Part shown: one piece after another, positions 5,725 to 10,816 of the stretch
Position numbering within the stretch: the stretch's first letter is position 1
Layout: every line of letters starts with the position of its first letter
Origin: Bacillota bacterium
GTDB taxonomy: Bacteria > Bacillota > Clostridia > Acetivibrionales > DTU013
DNA length: 10,816 bases
Assembly (NCBI GenBank): GCA_023399355.1
Contig: JAEWQC010000162.1
Coordinates: 1 to 10,816 of the forward strand
Direction of reading: 5' to 3'
The notes under the pieces: model-generated
Seen by the model: only the letters and a program-made list of their open reading frames with translations
Databases searched by the model: none
Told to the model about the DNA's origin: nothing
Program-made: the position numbers and the translations under genes

Positions 5725-7836
5725 TTAATTCCTCCCTTTACTAATTTCATTTCCGATATTGATAATATAATTGTCAAATGTCCCTCCGGAATCATTGGCA
5801 CCGACCGCAGCCCTTGTAGGTTTACCAGAAGGACCAGACCCGGTAGTTTTTTTCCTTCCTCTGGAAGCTTTGGTTACTGGAGTGATCATTGTCATTCCAT
5901 CATCCGGATGCTCTAACCTACCGCTGACAACTCGCGGTCCTGATTGATACCTTTCCATAATGACGTTCTCCAGAGTATTTGCCTGAGTTCCGATAAGCTG
6001 CTGTTTGAGTGCTTTCCTTCTGGATGCCACTCTCTTCTGATGGGCCTTGACATCATCCTGACTCGCCCCGAATGCCAGTGCATTCCCGTTCGTTGCCGCA
6101 CAAATGAATGCTCCCGCACGTTTCGGGTCGAAAACAAGGATCTCTCCGATCCTGTTCGGATCGAACCGAATGACAACATCTTGTCCGATATATCTGTCAA
6201 GATCCGGATGAGTGTAATGCCTCGGATTCGCCCTAGTACCAAACTTGCTGATTCCACTTTTTGAAACATGCGCCCGGTCAACGTCCATTAGGCACATATC
6301 AAGATCCCGCTCTTCAGGAATTTCTGTCCTTGCAAGTGCGGTTTTGGCAACCATTTCGAATGGAGTTATTCCAAGAGAACTATGAACTGCATTGTGATAC
6401 TTCCAGATGTAATGATCCAAGATAAGATAGGCTTCTTCGAGACTTAACAATTCTCCACGCCTTGCCATTGCCTGTTCGTCCAGACCAGCAGGACGTTTCT
6501 TATTGTCTTTTCCGCAGTAACCCGGCATATAGCGCGACAGTTGATCGGCAAAAGTTCCGAACCACCGTTCGCAGTGACCCTTCGCCCATGGGGTATAGGG
6601 TGTACAGAACCGTTTATCGGTCTTGGTAAGCTCACAAAAACTTTTAACTTCACTGGAATATTCCCAGTTTTTGTGCTTACGTCCTTTTGCTACAGCCGCC
6701 TTATAATCCTCACCGTTGTCAATGTACAATTCCTGCGGCATACCGTACAATGGACTTTCGGTGTCTGATAGAGCTTCGATTGCCTCCGGCAGCCATGCAA
6801 GGCGTGCCATCGTTTTTATTACTACATCCCGGTTGTCTGCTGCAGTGAAGGAAGATAGCCGTTTTTTCAGTATCCCATGCCTTAATGCAGCTGAAATTGT
6901 TCTTCCGTTTGCCTGGATCGCTAGTGTGTATCCACGTACTGTCCTGGTACATACGTCGAACCAAATCGTCATCCATGGCCTGACTGCTTGTCCACCATAT
7001 TCGATGAAGAAATCGCATACATGGTGGTCACCTTCCCAGACCTGGTTGGCAAGCTTCGGAGCATCACGGTGAATCTTGAACCCAAACTTTTTGTTGTATT
7101 CCTCCGCTCCTTCGCGCGCCAGGCATACAAGATCAGGTTCGTATTTATTCATGTCTCTTATGTAGCGGTAGATGCTGTCTTTCCCTGGGGCTTCCAATTC
7201 TTTCATCTGGCAGTACATTTCAACCTTTGCTTTGATGTGCGACGGGCGTGGCCCGTTTAATTGAAGGTACTCAGCCCGGATCAGTTCTTCGACCTCTTTT
7301 GGAATGGATGGACGTTCAATGAACTGCTTTTTCAGGAATTTGTTCGGCAGCCGAATCAAGGCAACCGTCCCACCATTCCTATAACTGTCAACATACCTGT
7401 AAAGCGTCCTGGTTGAAATGTCGAACTGTCTTGCAATACGATCTGCAAGCTCCTTTTTTTGATTATCTCCCCAAACCGCATCATATTTGATGAATTCGGT
7501 GGCAGCTGCAGCGGCTTCCTCAGCATCGGCGACCAGTTCCTTATACCTCCTGCTACCAACAAATGCTTCCAGTTCTGCAAGGTTCACTCCTTTTTTACTA
7601 CTTGGCATTGAGATAACCTTGCATTCCTGAATTTTCATTGATTGATAGTACCGTTTTTGTGCTTCTTTACTCAAGGAGGTTAGAGAAATCAGAACACGTT
7701 CCTTACCTCCGTTGCCTGTACGCTCAGTTTTTATCTTAAAGAATTCCGGATTACGATTGATTCTTTGGGCTATGCCTTTATATGAAATGTTTTCAAATCC
7801 GGCAGCCTCTTCCAATGTCACATATGCGCTTTTCAA
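5725..7836 (-). CDS. MuA-type DDE transposase
   Basis: This enzyme nicks the phage ends and joins them to target DNA in replicative transposition and integration. The N-terminus (residues 1-65, VTLEEAAGFENISYKGIAQRI...) is a winged-helix-like DNA-binding domain. Residues 122-230 hold further HTH segments (FDISTRTLYRYVDSYR; SHIKAKVEMY...SIYRYIRDM). The rve/RNase H-like core starts at NQVWEGDHH; the likely triad is D270 (WEGD), D373 (YIDNG) and E423 (GHCERWFGTF). A Mu-type beta-barrel C-domain follows (TRANPRHYTHPDLDRYIGQDVVIRFDP, about 534-560). The last ~45 residues are low-complexity and basic, comparable in position to the MuA tail that contacts MuB and ClpX. The start is TTG 7836, about 11 bases after GGAGG; no better in-frame start exists nearby. 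Its 703 residues compare with 663 for MuA. Confidence 0.93.
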   Translation of the reverse strand: MKSAYVTLEEAAGFENISYKGIAQRINRNPEFFKIKTERTGNGGKERVLISLTSLSKEAQKRYYQSMKIQECKVISMPSSKKGVNLAELEAFVGSRRYKELVADAEEAAAAATEFIKYDAVWGDNQKKELADRIARQFDISTRTLYRYVDSYRNGGTVALIRLPNKFLKKQFIERPSIPKEVEELIRAEYLQLNGPRPSHIKAKVEMYCQMKELEAPGKDSIYRYIRDMNKYEPDLVCLAREGAEEYNKKFGFKIHRDAPKLANQVWEGDHHVCDFFIEYGGQAVRPWMTIWFDVCTRTVRGYTLAIQANGRTISAALRHGILKKRLSSFTAADNRDVVIKTMARLAWLPEAIEALSDTESPLYGMPQELYIDNGEDYKAAVAKGRKHKNWEYSSEVKSFCELTKTDKRFCTPYTPWAKGHCERWFGTFADQLSRYMPGYCGKDNKKRPAGLDEQAMARRGELLSLEEAYLILDHYIWKYHNAVHSSLGITPFEMVAKTALARTEIPEERDLDMCLMDVDRAHVSKSGISKFGTRANPRHYTHPDLDRYIGQDVVIRFDPNRIGEILVFDPKRAGAFICAATNGNALAFGASQDDVKAHQKRVASRRKALKQQLIGTQANTLENVIMERYQSGPRVVSGRLEHPDDGMTMITPVTKASRGRKKTTGSGPSGKPTRAAVGANDSGGTFDNYIINIGNEISKGRN

Positions 7837-7853
7837 TTTGATTCTTCCCTCCT

Positions 7854-7950
7854 TTACGTCAGATTCCTAAACTGCTATAATAGAAGGGAAGTGAGAATAA
7901 GAGATCCTTTGGAAGCATCACAGGTTGCGAGCCGGTTGGATGCTTTTTCT
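7854..7950 (+). ncRNA. Candidate ~60-nt small RNA, antisense to transposase leader
   Basis: A plus-strand extended -10 box, TGC-TATAAT (TATAAT at 7876-7881), has a partial -35 TTTACG 16 bases upstream (7854-7859). About 25 bases after the predicted start (about 7888) a stem AAGCATC (7913-7919)/GATGCTT (7939-7945) ends in a run of five T. The T-run is present only on the plus strand, so this is a rightward terminator. The result would be a transcript of about 60 nt opposing the leftward mRNA between the 117-residue gene and the transposase. The stem has 7 bp and a 19-base loop, so it is modest. Transcription is inferred from motifs only. Confidence 0.4.
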
Positions 7951-7991
7951 GTATCACTTTGGATTCCCACTTCGCCTTGGTGGAAGAGCGG

Positions 7992-8345
7992 TCAAATGGC
8001 CGCTTTTCCGTTTTCCTGCTGACCATCATCATTTGTAATCACTGTCCTCATAGTTTTGTAGTACTCAAGCTGGCCGAGGATGTGCTTCTCGGTATCCAAC
8101 AGAGCTTTGAACTGACTGTTATACTTCGCCAGGAATTCCTTCACCTCTTCAAGCACCTTGGTTTTCTTCTGGTCAATCAGATCCAACTGTTCCTTCAGGC
8201 ACTTTAAGGTACATTTCAGATACATTTCCTGTGATTCCGGTGTAATGCCTTCAAAATCCTGGACCATCTTGGAGAGCTCATTAAAGCCTTCCTTATAGTC
8301 TGATAGGAAAATGATGGCCTTGTCATGTGCTGATGCTTTCTGCAT
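7992..8345 (-). CDS. Early phage coiled-coil protein, 117 aa
   Basis: ATG 8345 lies 8 bases after AAGGAG; a GTG three codons earlier overlaps that site and is rejected. Almost the whole product is helical and charged, with heptad-like spacing in about 46-105 (LKCTLKCLKEQLDLIDQKKTK..., KTKVLEEVKEFLAKYNSQFKALLDTEKHILGQLEYYKTM), followed by a polar tail. There are no catalytic motifs, signal or membrane segment. I do not recognise the family. It follows the Ner-like gene by 12 bases and precedes the transposase by 155 bases, the largest gap inside the early operon, which contains the candidate plus-strand small RNA. Confidence 0.75.
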   Translation of the reverse strand: MQKASAHDKAIIFLSDYKEGFNELSKMVQDFEGITPESQEMYLKCTLKCLKEQLDLIDQKKTKVLEEVKEFLAKYNSQFKALLDTEKHILGQLEYYKTMRTVITNDDGQQENGKAAI

Positions 8346-8357
8346 GCCATTCACTCC

Positions 8358-8576
8358 TTACGCGCAATTTTTAAGATCCTCCAGGCTCAATTTAAGCACT
8401 CTGGCAATCTTATCCATGTATTTGGCTCCCGAACGTTCACCATACATGATGTATGTAACATAGGTGTAGTTTGCACCGATCAACTGGGCAAATGTCTTTT
8501 TAGACATATCCAGATCAATCAGTCTTTTCTTAATGATTCTTCCGATTGGGGAGAGCTTTTTCTTGCGTACTGCCAT
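8358..8576 (-). CDS. Small XRE/Cro-type HTH regulator, Ner-like position
   Basis: A 72-residue DNA-binding protein: MAVRKKKLSPIGRIIKKRLIDLDMSKKTFAQLIGANYTYVTYIMYGERSG... The HTH spans about residues 24-45 (MSKKTFAQLIGANYTYVTYIMYG), where the recognition helix is unusually Tyr-rich. ATG 8576 is preceded by GGAGG 8 bases upstream. As the first gene of the leftward early operon, next to the divergently transcribed repressor, it sits where Mu and relatives carry ner, whose product dampens early transcription. It is not a sequence-level match to Ner that I can show, so Ner-like is by position and size. A Cro-like or excision-related role is the main alternative. Confidence 0.78.
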   Translation of the reverse strand: MAVRKKKLSPIGRIIKKRLIDLDMSKKTFAQLIGANYTYVTYIMYGERSGAKYMDKIARVLKLSLEDLKNCA

Positions 8577-8699
8577 TTAAATCGCCTCCGTTTTGTTTTT
8601 CATATGTTGCTTCCTGCGGCGTCCAGTGAGATCCACTTTTGATTTGACCGCATGATGGATTGAATTGAATTAATGAATTGCACTCATCGTCATACTTGC

Positions 8700-8990
8700 C
8701 AATATTCACCCCGGTATTGCTTTCCGGCTCCCCGCATCCTAGTGCGGATCGTCGCTATAACTGGTTACCATTAGCCGCACACGCCTGACTATAAACTTGC
8801 CTGGCTCAGATGGCTTCTTACAAAATAAAACCAGTTTGACTATTTAGTTTTCAATACTTCCATCAATATAGGCCCGGTCTCTCTCAAGAGGCCCTCGGTG
8901 CATTCCAGCTCCACCGGTGAGCTTTTAGTTACCTGCAGCTCCTGCTGCTTTCCCTGGCACTGCTACCCAGGTAAAACCCTGTTGGGTAAT
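8700..8990 (-). ncRNA. Hairpin-rich region in the early leader, candidate structured RNA
   Basis: About 290 bases of the predicted leader hold many perfect stems: 8711-8714/8724-8727 (CCGG/CCGG); 8732-8736/8743-8747 (CCGCA/TGCGG, 6-base loop); a nested set AACTGGTT/AACCAGTT (8759-8766/8829-8836) enclosing CCAT/ATGG (8768-8771/8810-8813) and AGCC/GGCT (8773-8776/8803-8806); CGGTG/CACCG (8896-8900/8912-8916); TTACCTG/CAGGTAA (8929-8935/8968-8974) enclosing GCAGC/GCTGC (8935-8939/8944-8948). No well-supported gene occupies it. The strand is assigned from the promoter at 9158-9186. I could not match it to a known riboswitch, intron or other RNA family. Confidence 0.4.
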
Positions 8991-9017
8991 ATTTCACATT
9001 CTCAAACATTCTGTCAA
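8989..9017 (-). promoter_or_regulatory. Possible second leftward promoter in the leader
   Basis: On the minus strand TTGACA (9012-9017) is followed after 17 bases by AAATAT (8989-8994). The -35 is perfect, the -10 only partly matches. It would shorten the leader to about 400 bases and would not carry the GGATACT operator, so it could give repressor-independent early transcription. It is weak next to the promoter at 9158-9186. Confidence 0.3.
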
Positions 9018-9100
9018 TTATAACTGTTGTGGTGCCATACTGGAGGGAGCACCTTTGGGGATTGAGAGTATGTCCAAAATTCAAGAACATACGTTTTGAG

Positions 9101-9130
9101 TTGTTTTTTACTGCCAAAGCGTTATATATT
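9101..9130 (+). promoter_or_regulatory. Possible repressor promoter
   Basis: TTGTTT (9101-9106) and TATATA (9123-9128, 16-base spacer) or TATATT (9125-9130, 18) form the best rightward promoter I see upstream of the repressor gene. Its predicted start (about 9136) would make it face the leftward early promoter, with a short transcript overlap, so the two could interfere. A TTGTCA at 9180-9185 has no good -10 partner. The call is tentative. Confidence 0.3.
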
Positions 9131-9157
9131 GTTGATATCTAAAAACACTATAAGAAT

Positions 9158-9186
9158 ATTATAAGTTTCCTCTGGATACTTGTCAA
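9158..9186 (-). promoter_or_regulatory. Consensus early promoter, leftward
   Basis: On the minus strand TTGACA (9181-9186), a 17-base spacer, and TATAAT (9158-9163) match the sigma-A/sigma-70 consensus at every core base. Transcription would begin near 9151 and read through the leader into the HTH, transposase and ATPase genes. The two arms of the GGATACT inverted repeat flank and overlap the -35 box, so repressor bound there would block RNA polymerase. Confidence 0.85.
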
Positions 9187-9200
9187 CACAAATAGTATCC
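9174..9200. promoter_or_regulatory. Operator: GGATACT/AGTATCC inverted repeat over the early promoter
   Basis: GGATACT (9174-9180) and AGTATCC (9194-9200) are a perfect 7-bp inverted repeat with a 13-base centre that contains the -35 box of the leftward promoter. A third copy, GGATACT, is at 9244-9250, just ahead of the repressor's ribosome binding site, and a near copy GGATAT at 9204-9209. This is what an operator for a dimeric XRE repressor should look like, with the extra site allowing self-control. The protein that binds it is inferred. Confidence 0.7.
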
Positions 9201-9264
9201 ACGGGATATGTTTTTTAGGAATAAAGATTGATTGGTTGGCAACGGATACTTTGGGAGGTTGGCT

Positions 9265-10131
9265 ATGGATACAATTGGCAGTAGGGTCAAGCAAATTAGA
9301 GATGATCATGACATGTCTCAAGAAGCGTTTGGTAAAAAGCTTGGTGTTAAAAAGGCAGCGATTTCAAAGATCGAGAATAACAGTAGGGCATTAACAGATC
9401 CTTTACTTTACAGCATTGTACGAGAATTTTGCGTCAATGAAACTTGGCTTCGCGATGGTTTGGGAAATAAATATGAAGAAAGAAAAAGGATATGGAGAAA
9501 GAATTCTGAAGAAGAAATTGAGACGTTTAATGAAGAAATGCTTTCTGAGCGTGATGCACTATTCTCACTAATAAAAGATAGTCCAGAAGAAGAGAAAGCC
9601 ATGTTATTTACTATTCTTAAGTACATGTATTCTTTATTAATAAAGAAAAAACTGAATACCTCTTTATATTATACATATTATCAACAGTTTGGCATTATAT
9701 TTATGGAGTTTTGTAATTTAATAGAAGAACTGAACTATGATCATCAAGAGGATTATTCAATAACTACGAGCTTTATAGAAAAGATCAAACCGCAGCTGCA
9801 TGAAATTTTGAATCTATATAACCCTGAGATAAATAATAAAGCAGCGGAGGAATCAAGAAGTTATATAACAGCTGGATATGGCACAGGAAAGACATACTCA
9901 CTTTTGCGAATCATAAAAGAATTTGACTGGTATAATGGTACCGATGATGCTAAAACAGGACTTTTTGATATGTACAATCATCTTGGTGATAATGACCAGG
10001 AAGAAATCCTTACACTAATGTCCCTAAAACTAAAAAGGGGACAGAGCATTAAAAGAAAGCGCTCGTTATCGAATTCGGAGCATGGCGAAGAAGCCGCGAC
10101 GAGTGATATTGTTACAAAGAAAATGGCTTGA
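9265..10131 (+). CDS. XRE-family phage repressor with long C-terminal region
   Basis: ATG 9265 lies 6 bases after GGGAGG; an in-frame upstream start at 9232 lacks a site. Residues 4-66 are a classic Cro/CI HTH (IGSRVKQIRDDHDMSQEAFG..., KKAAISKIENNSRALTD, then FCVNETWLRDGLG), a form common in Gram-positive phage repressors. The rest (about 220 residues) is mostly helical and acidic. AGYGTGKT at 203-210 resembles a Walker A loop, except that Ala replaces the first Gly; no Walker B is clear. A helix NHLGDNDQEEILTLMSLKLKRG (238-259) is typical of such regulators, and a basic/Ser-rich tail ends VTKKMA. No LexA-type Ser/Lys protease can be assigned. It is divergent from the early operon and points towards the phage end, like the c repressor of Mu. 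Confidence 0.82.
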   Translation: MDTIGSRVKQIRDDHDMSQEAFGKKLGVKKAAISKIENNSRALTDPLLYSIVREFCVNETWLRDGLGNKYEERKRIWRKNSEEEIETFNEEMLSERDALFSLIKDSPEEEKAMLFTILKYMYSLLIKKKLNTSLYYTYYQQFGIIFMEFCNLIEELNYDHQEDYSITTSFIEKIKPQLHEILNLYNPEINNKAAEESRSYITAGYGTGKTYSLLRIIKEFDWYNGTDDAKTGLFDMYNHLGDNDQEEILTLMSLKLKRGQSIKRKRSLSNSEHGEEAATSDIVTKKMA

Positions 10132-10194
10132 GTTTGTGCCTAAATGTCGTCTTATGATATCATTACATAAATTAAGGTAGGAATTTTTTCAATT

Positions 10195-10298
10195 TTGTAG
10201 AATTGCTCCAATGGTATAAAAGTAAAAGCTAAGTCCGCTAGCCGTTGAAATTAGGGCAATTCTACAATTCTACAGTAATTAGGCACTTTGTAGAATTG
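10195..10298. repeat. Four copies of GTAGAATTG in both orientations
   Basis: Copies are at 10197-10205 (+), 10257-10265 (-), 10265-10273 (-) and 10290-10298 (+); the middle two abut with one shared base. The first and second extend to a 12-bp perfect inverted repeat (TTGTAGAATTGC 10195-10206 / GCAATTCTACAA 10256-10267). The third and fourth form the stem of the terminator at 10265-10304. They may be protein-binding sites as well as RNA stems. Confidence 0.75.
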
Positions 10299-10304
10299 TT
10301 TTTT
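10265..10304 (+). terminator. Likely repressor-gene terminator
   Basis: CAATTCTACA (10265-10274) pairs perfectly with TGTAGAATTG (10289-10298) around a 14-base loop, and six T follow directly. The stem is AT-rich (three G/C pairs), so strength is uncertain. It lies about 135 bases after the repressor stop and would keep repressor transcription from running into the phage end. Confidence 0.55.
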
Positions 10305-10352
10305 CCATATTATAAGCTAGTTTTATCTCGGATTATCGTGTTTTTTAGATTA

Positions 10353-10427
10353 GCGTTATGAGTGCGTTATGACTTATAACGCTTATTTTATGCGGTTTTT
10401 AGAAATTACGTTATTGATTTATAACGC
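10353..10427. repeat. GCGTTATGA/TTATAACGC repeat cluster
   Basis: GCGTTATGA occurs at 10353-10361 and 10364-10372, 11 bases apart (one helical turn). TTATAACGC follows at 10374-10382 and again at 10419-10427, the latter paired with CGTTAT at 10409-10414. GCGTTAT/ATAACGC (10364-10370/10376-10382) is a 7-bp palindrome with a 5-base centre. Helically phased, mixed-orientation repeats suggest cooperative binding of a protein, perhaps transposase or repressor. Confidence 0.65.
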
Positions 10428-10498
10428 AATTAACGGTTATTTTACTCGGTCGATCACCATCCAGTCGTCACGTAGCGGTTATTACTGTCTAATATTTT

Positions 10499-10507
10499 TG
10501 TTATAAT
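10499..10507 (+). promoter_or_regulatory. Extended -10 element pointing to the phage end
   Basis: TGT-TATAAT is a perfect extended -10 box (TATAAT 10502-10507) with no good -35 (TTATTA at 10479-10484). Transcription would start near 10514 and run towards the host junction. Next to it is a 10-bp palindrome CAGTATACTG (10521-10530) that could be a binding site. Activity is unproven. Confidence 0.3.
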
Positions 10508-10605
10508 GCCTCTATAGCTACAGTATACTGCATTACAAGGAATTTATAAAATTTTTGTCCACTCGATTATTTTTCGCACCGAGTAAAAATAGACGTTTTC
10601 TTTGA

Positions 10606-10678
10606 ATGTCCTGATTTGTCCGGGTTTCACCGGAGTTGTCCCGGTCATTTTTGACATTTTATTATTGACATATTATTT
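10606..10678. repeat. TTGTCC/TTGACAT repeats next to the phage terminus
   Basis: ATGTCC (10606-10611), TTGTCC (10616-10621) and TTGTCC (10636-10641) are spaced 10 and 20 bases apart, and another TTGTCC is at 10555-10560. Closer to the end, a 14-base unit is repeated in tandem: 10651-10664 and 10665-10678 agree at 12 of 14 positions and both start TTGACAT. ACCGG/CCGGT (10630-10634/10642-10646) forms a short inverted repeat. Their closeness to the terminus makes them candidate transposase core sites. Confidence 0.6.
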
Positions 10679-10689
10679 GATAATCAACA

Positions 10690-10816
10690 ATTTCTAGATA
10701 TCAGATTGGTTCCATAAATATTTCTTGCTGTCGTCTTTCCTTTCTCGTTGGTCTCCAGGACTACCTGGTCGTATTCGTACAGATACCTGGTCATATTGCC
10801 GTTTGACGTTTTCCGG
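10690..10816 (-). pseudogene. RHS-repeat protein gene interrupted by the phage end
   Basis: Reading leftward from 10815, the frame gives RKTSNGNMTRYLYEYDQVV then LETNEKGKTTARNIYGTNLISRN. This has the hallmarks of RHS/YD repeats and of the region before the RHS-associated core (Y-x-YD...N..G...R..YGTNLI.R). RHS proteins are very large secreted or wall-associated polymorphic toxins or adhesins. Only about 42 codons are seen, continuing beyond the window on the 5' side. After N the next codons (TGT, then TGA) belong to the phage end, so the frame is broken at 10689/10690. The missing 3' part should lie beyond the other phage end. The five bases 10690-10694 are the expected position of a target duplication. 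Confidence 0.75.

Larger units (their letters stand above)
8577..9150 (-). other. Long untranslated leader of the early operon
   Basis: From the predicted start of the leftward promoter (about 9151) to the first good gene (8576) there are roughly 575 bases. Open frames of about 60 codons exist (for example 8929-9117 and 8530-8709) but lack ribosome binding sites at sensible positions. The central part is the hairpin-rich 8700-8990 block. A second possible leftward promoter lies at 8989-9017. The final ~110 bases before the HTH gene are A/T-rich and I see nothing specific there apart from the ribosome binding site. Confidence 0.6.
10132..10689. mobile_element. Phage terminal region (Mu 'left end' equivalent), non-coding
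   Basis: No gene is visible in these 558 AT-rich bases. They contain four repeat groups: GTAGAATTG copies (10197-10298), GCGTTATGA/TTATAACGC copies (10353-10427), an 11-bp inverted repeat TTTTACTCGGT/ACCGAGTAAAA (10440-10450/10578-10588), and TTGTCC/TTGACAT copies crowding the last ~75 bases. On the minus strand the region begins 5'-TGTTGATTATC at 10689, and the neighbouring RHS coding frame stops making sense at exactly that point. Mu-family elements end in TG...CA, and transposase sites cluster near the ends, so these repeats are the best candidates for transposase binding. The other end is outside the window. Confidence 0.7.

Noticed and set aside
5944..6264. Plus-strand open frames opposite the transposase and other early genes
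   Set aside because: They lie opposite clear minus-strand coding sequence, lack ribosome binding sites and show no recognisable protein features.
8530..8709. 59-codon minus-strand frame starting GTG just upstream of the HTH gene
   Set aside because: The GTG has no usable ribosome binding site, and the frame runs 47 bases into the well-supported HTH gene.
8700..8990. Group I or group II intron in the leader
   Set aside because: An AAGTTTATAGTC stretch looks like a group I P7/J8-7 segment and a GCAGC/GCTGC hairpin like P5, but no matching P4 strand or G-site partner could be found; no group II domain V was found. There is also no split gene around it.
8929..9117. 62-codon minus-strand frame in the early leader
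   Set aside because: No ribosome binding site ahead of the TTG or the internal ATG, and its 3' half coincides with strong hairpins. A passing likeness of 'QYGTTTVIIDR' to the C-terminal region of TnpB-type proteins is not backed by the Cys motif or any flanking sequence.
10195..10430. CRISPR array
   Set aside because: Repeats are only 9 bp, vary in orientation and have irregular spacing; no uniform repeat-spacer units.
10651..10679. Outward promoter from TTGACA at 10651
   Set aside because: With a 17-base spacer the -10 would be TATTTG, a poor match; the TTGACA is better explained as part of the tandem TTGACAT repeat.

Overview
The window is the early, regulatory end of a Mu-like transposable prophage in a Gram-positive host, most likely Bacillota and perhaps Clostridia. 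The phage call rests on a MuA-type DDE transposase followed at once by a MuB-type AAA+ ATPase, then a Gam-like DNA-end protein and a GemA-like protein, with an XRE-type repressor transcribed divergently. The host call rests on strong AGGAGG-type ribosome binding sites, consensus sigma-A promoters, GTG/TTG starts and a flanking RHS-repeat gene. The phage is inverted relative to the usual Mu map, so its 'left' end lies at the right of the window.

Layout, right to left. 10690-10816 is a piece of a flanking RHS-repeat gene whose reading frame breaks after ...YGTNLISRN. The break coincides with a 5'-TG dinucleotide (minus strand, position 10689), so I place the phage terminus there. 10132-10689 is a non-coding, AT-rich, repeat-packed phage end that also holds a likely terminator for the repressor. 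9265-10131 (+) is the repressor. 9101-9260 is the control region: a perfect leftward promoter (TTGACA, 17 bp, TATAAT) straddled by an inverted repeat GGATACT/AGTATCC, with a third half-site just before the repressor gene. 8577-9150 is an unusually long early leader full of hairpins and without a convincing gene. 8576 down to 1 is one leftward operon of closely spaced or overlapping genes: a Ner-like small HTH protein, a coiled-coil protein, transposase, target-selection ATPase, a hypothetical protein, Gam-like, GemA-like, a conserved hypothetical, a guanylate-kinase-like protein, a Cys-rich mini-protein, five small hypotheticals, and a truncated gene ending in a CxxCGHRYGP motif.

How it likely works: in the lysogen the repressor occupies the operator over the early promoter. 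On induction the leftward promoter makes a long transcript through the structured leader; the small HTH protein probably tunes it, and transposase plus ATPase carry out replicative transposition using the repeat-rich end. Gam-like and GemA-like proteins modify the host's handling of DNA. Late genes, the late activator and the other phage end are outside the window.

The least explained items are the hairpin-rich leader, a possible ~60-nt plus-strand small RNA antisense to the transposase 5' region, an inverted repeat flanking one 75-residue gene, and the repeat families at the phage end. All functional calls are from reading motifs; no database or folding program was run.
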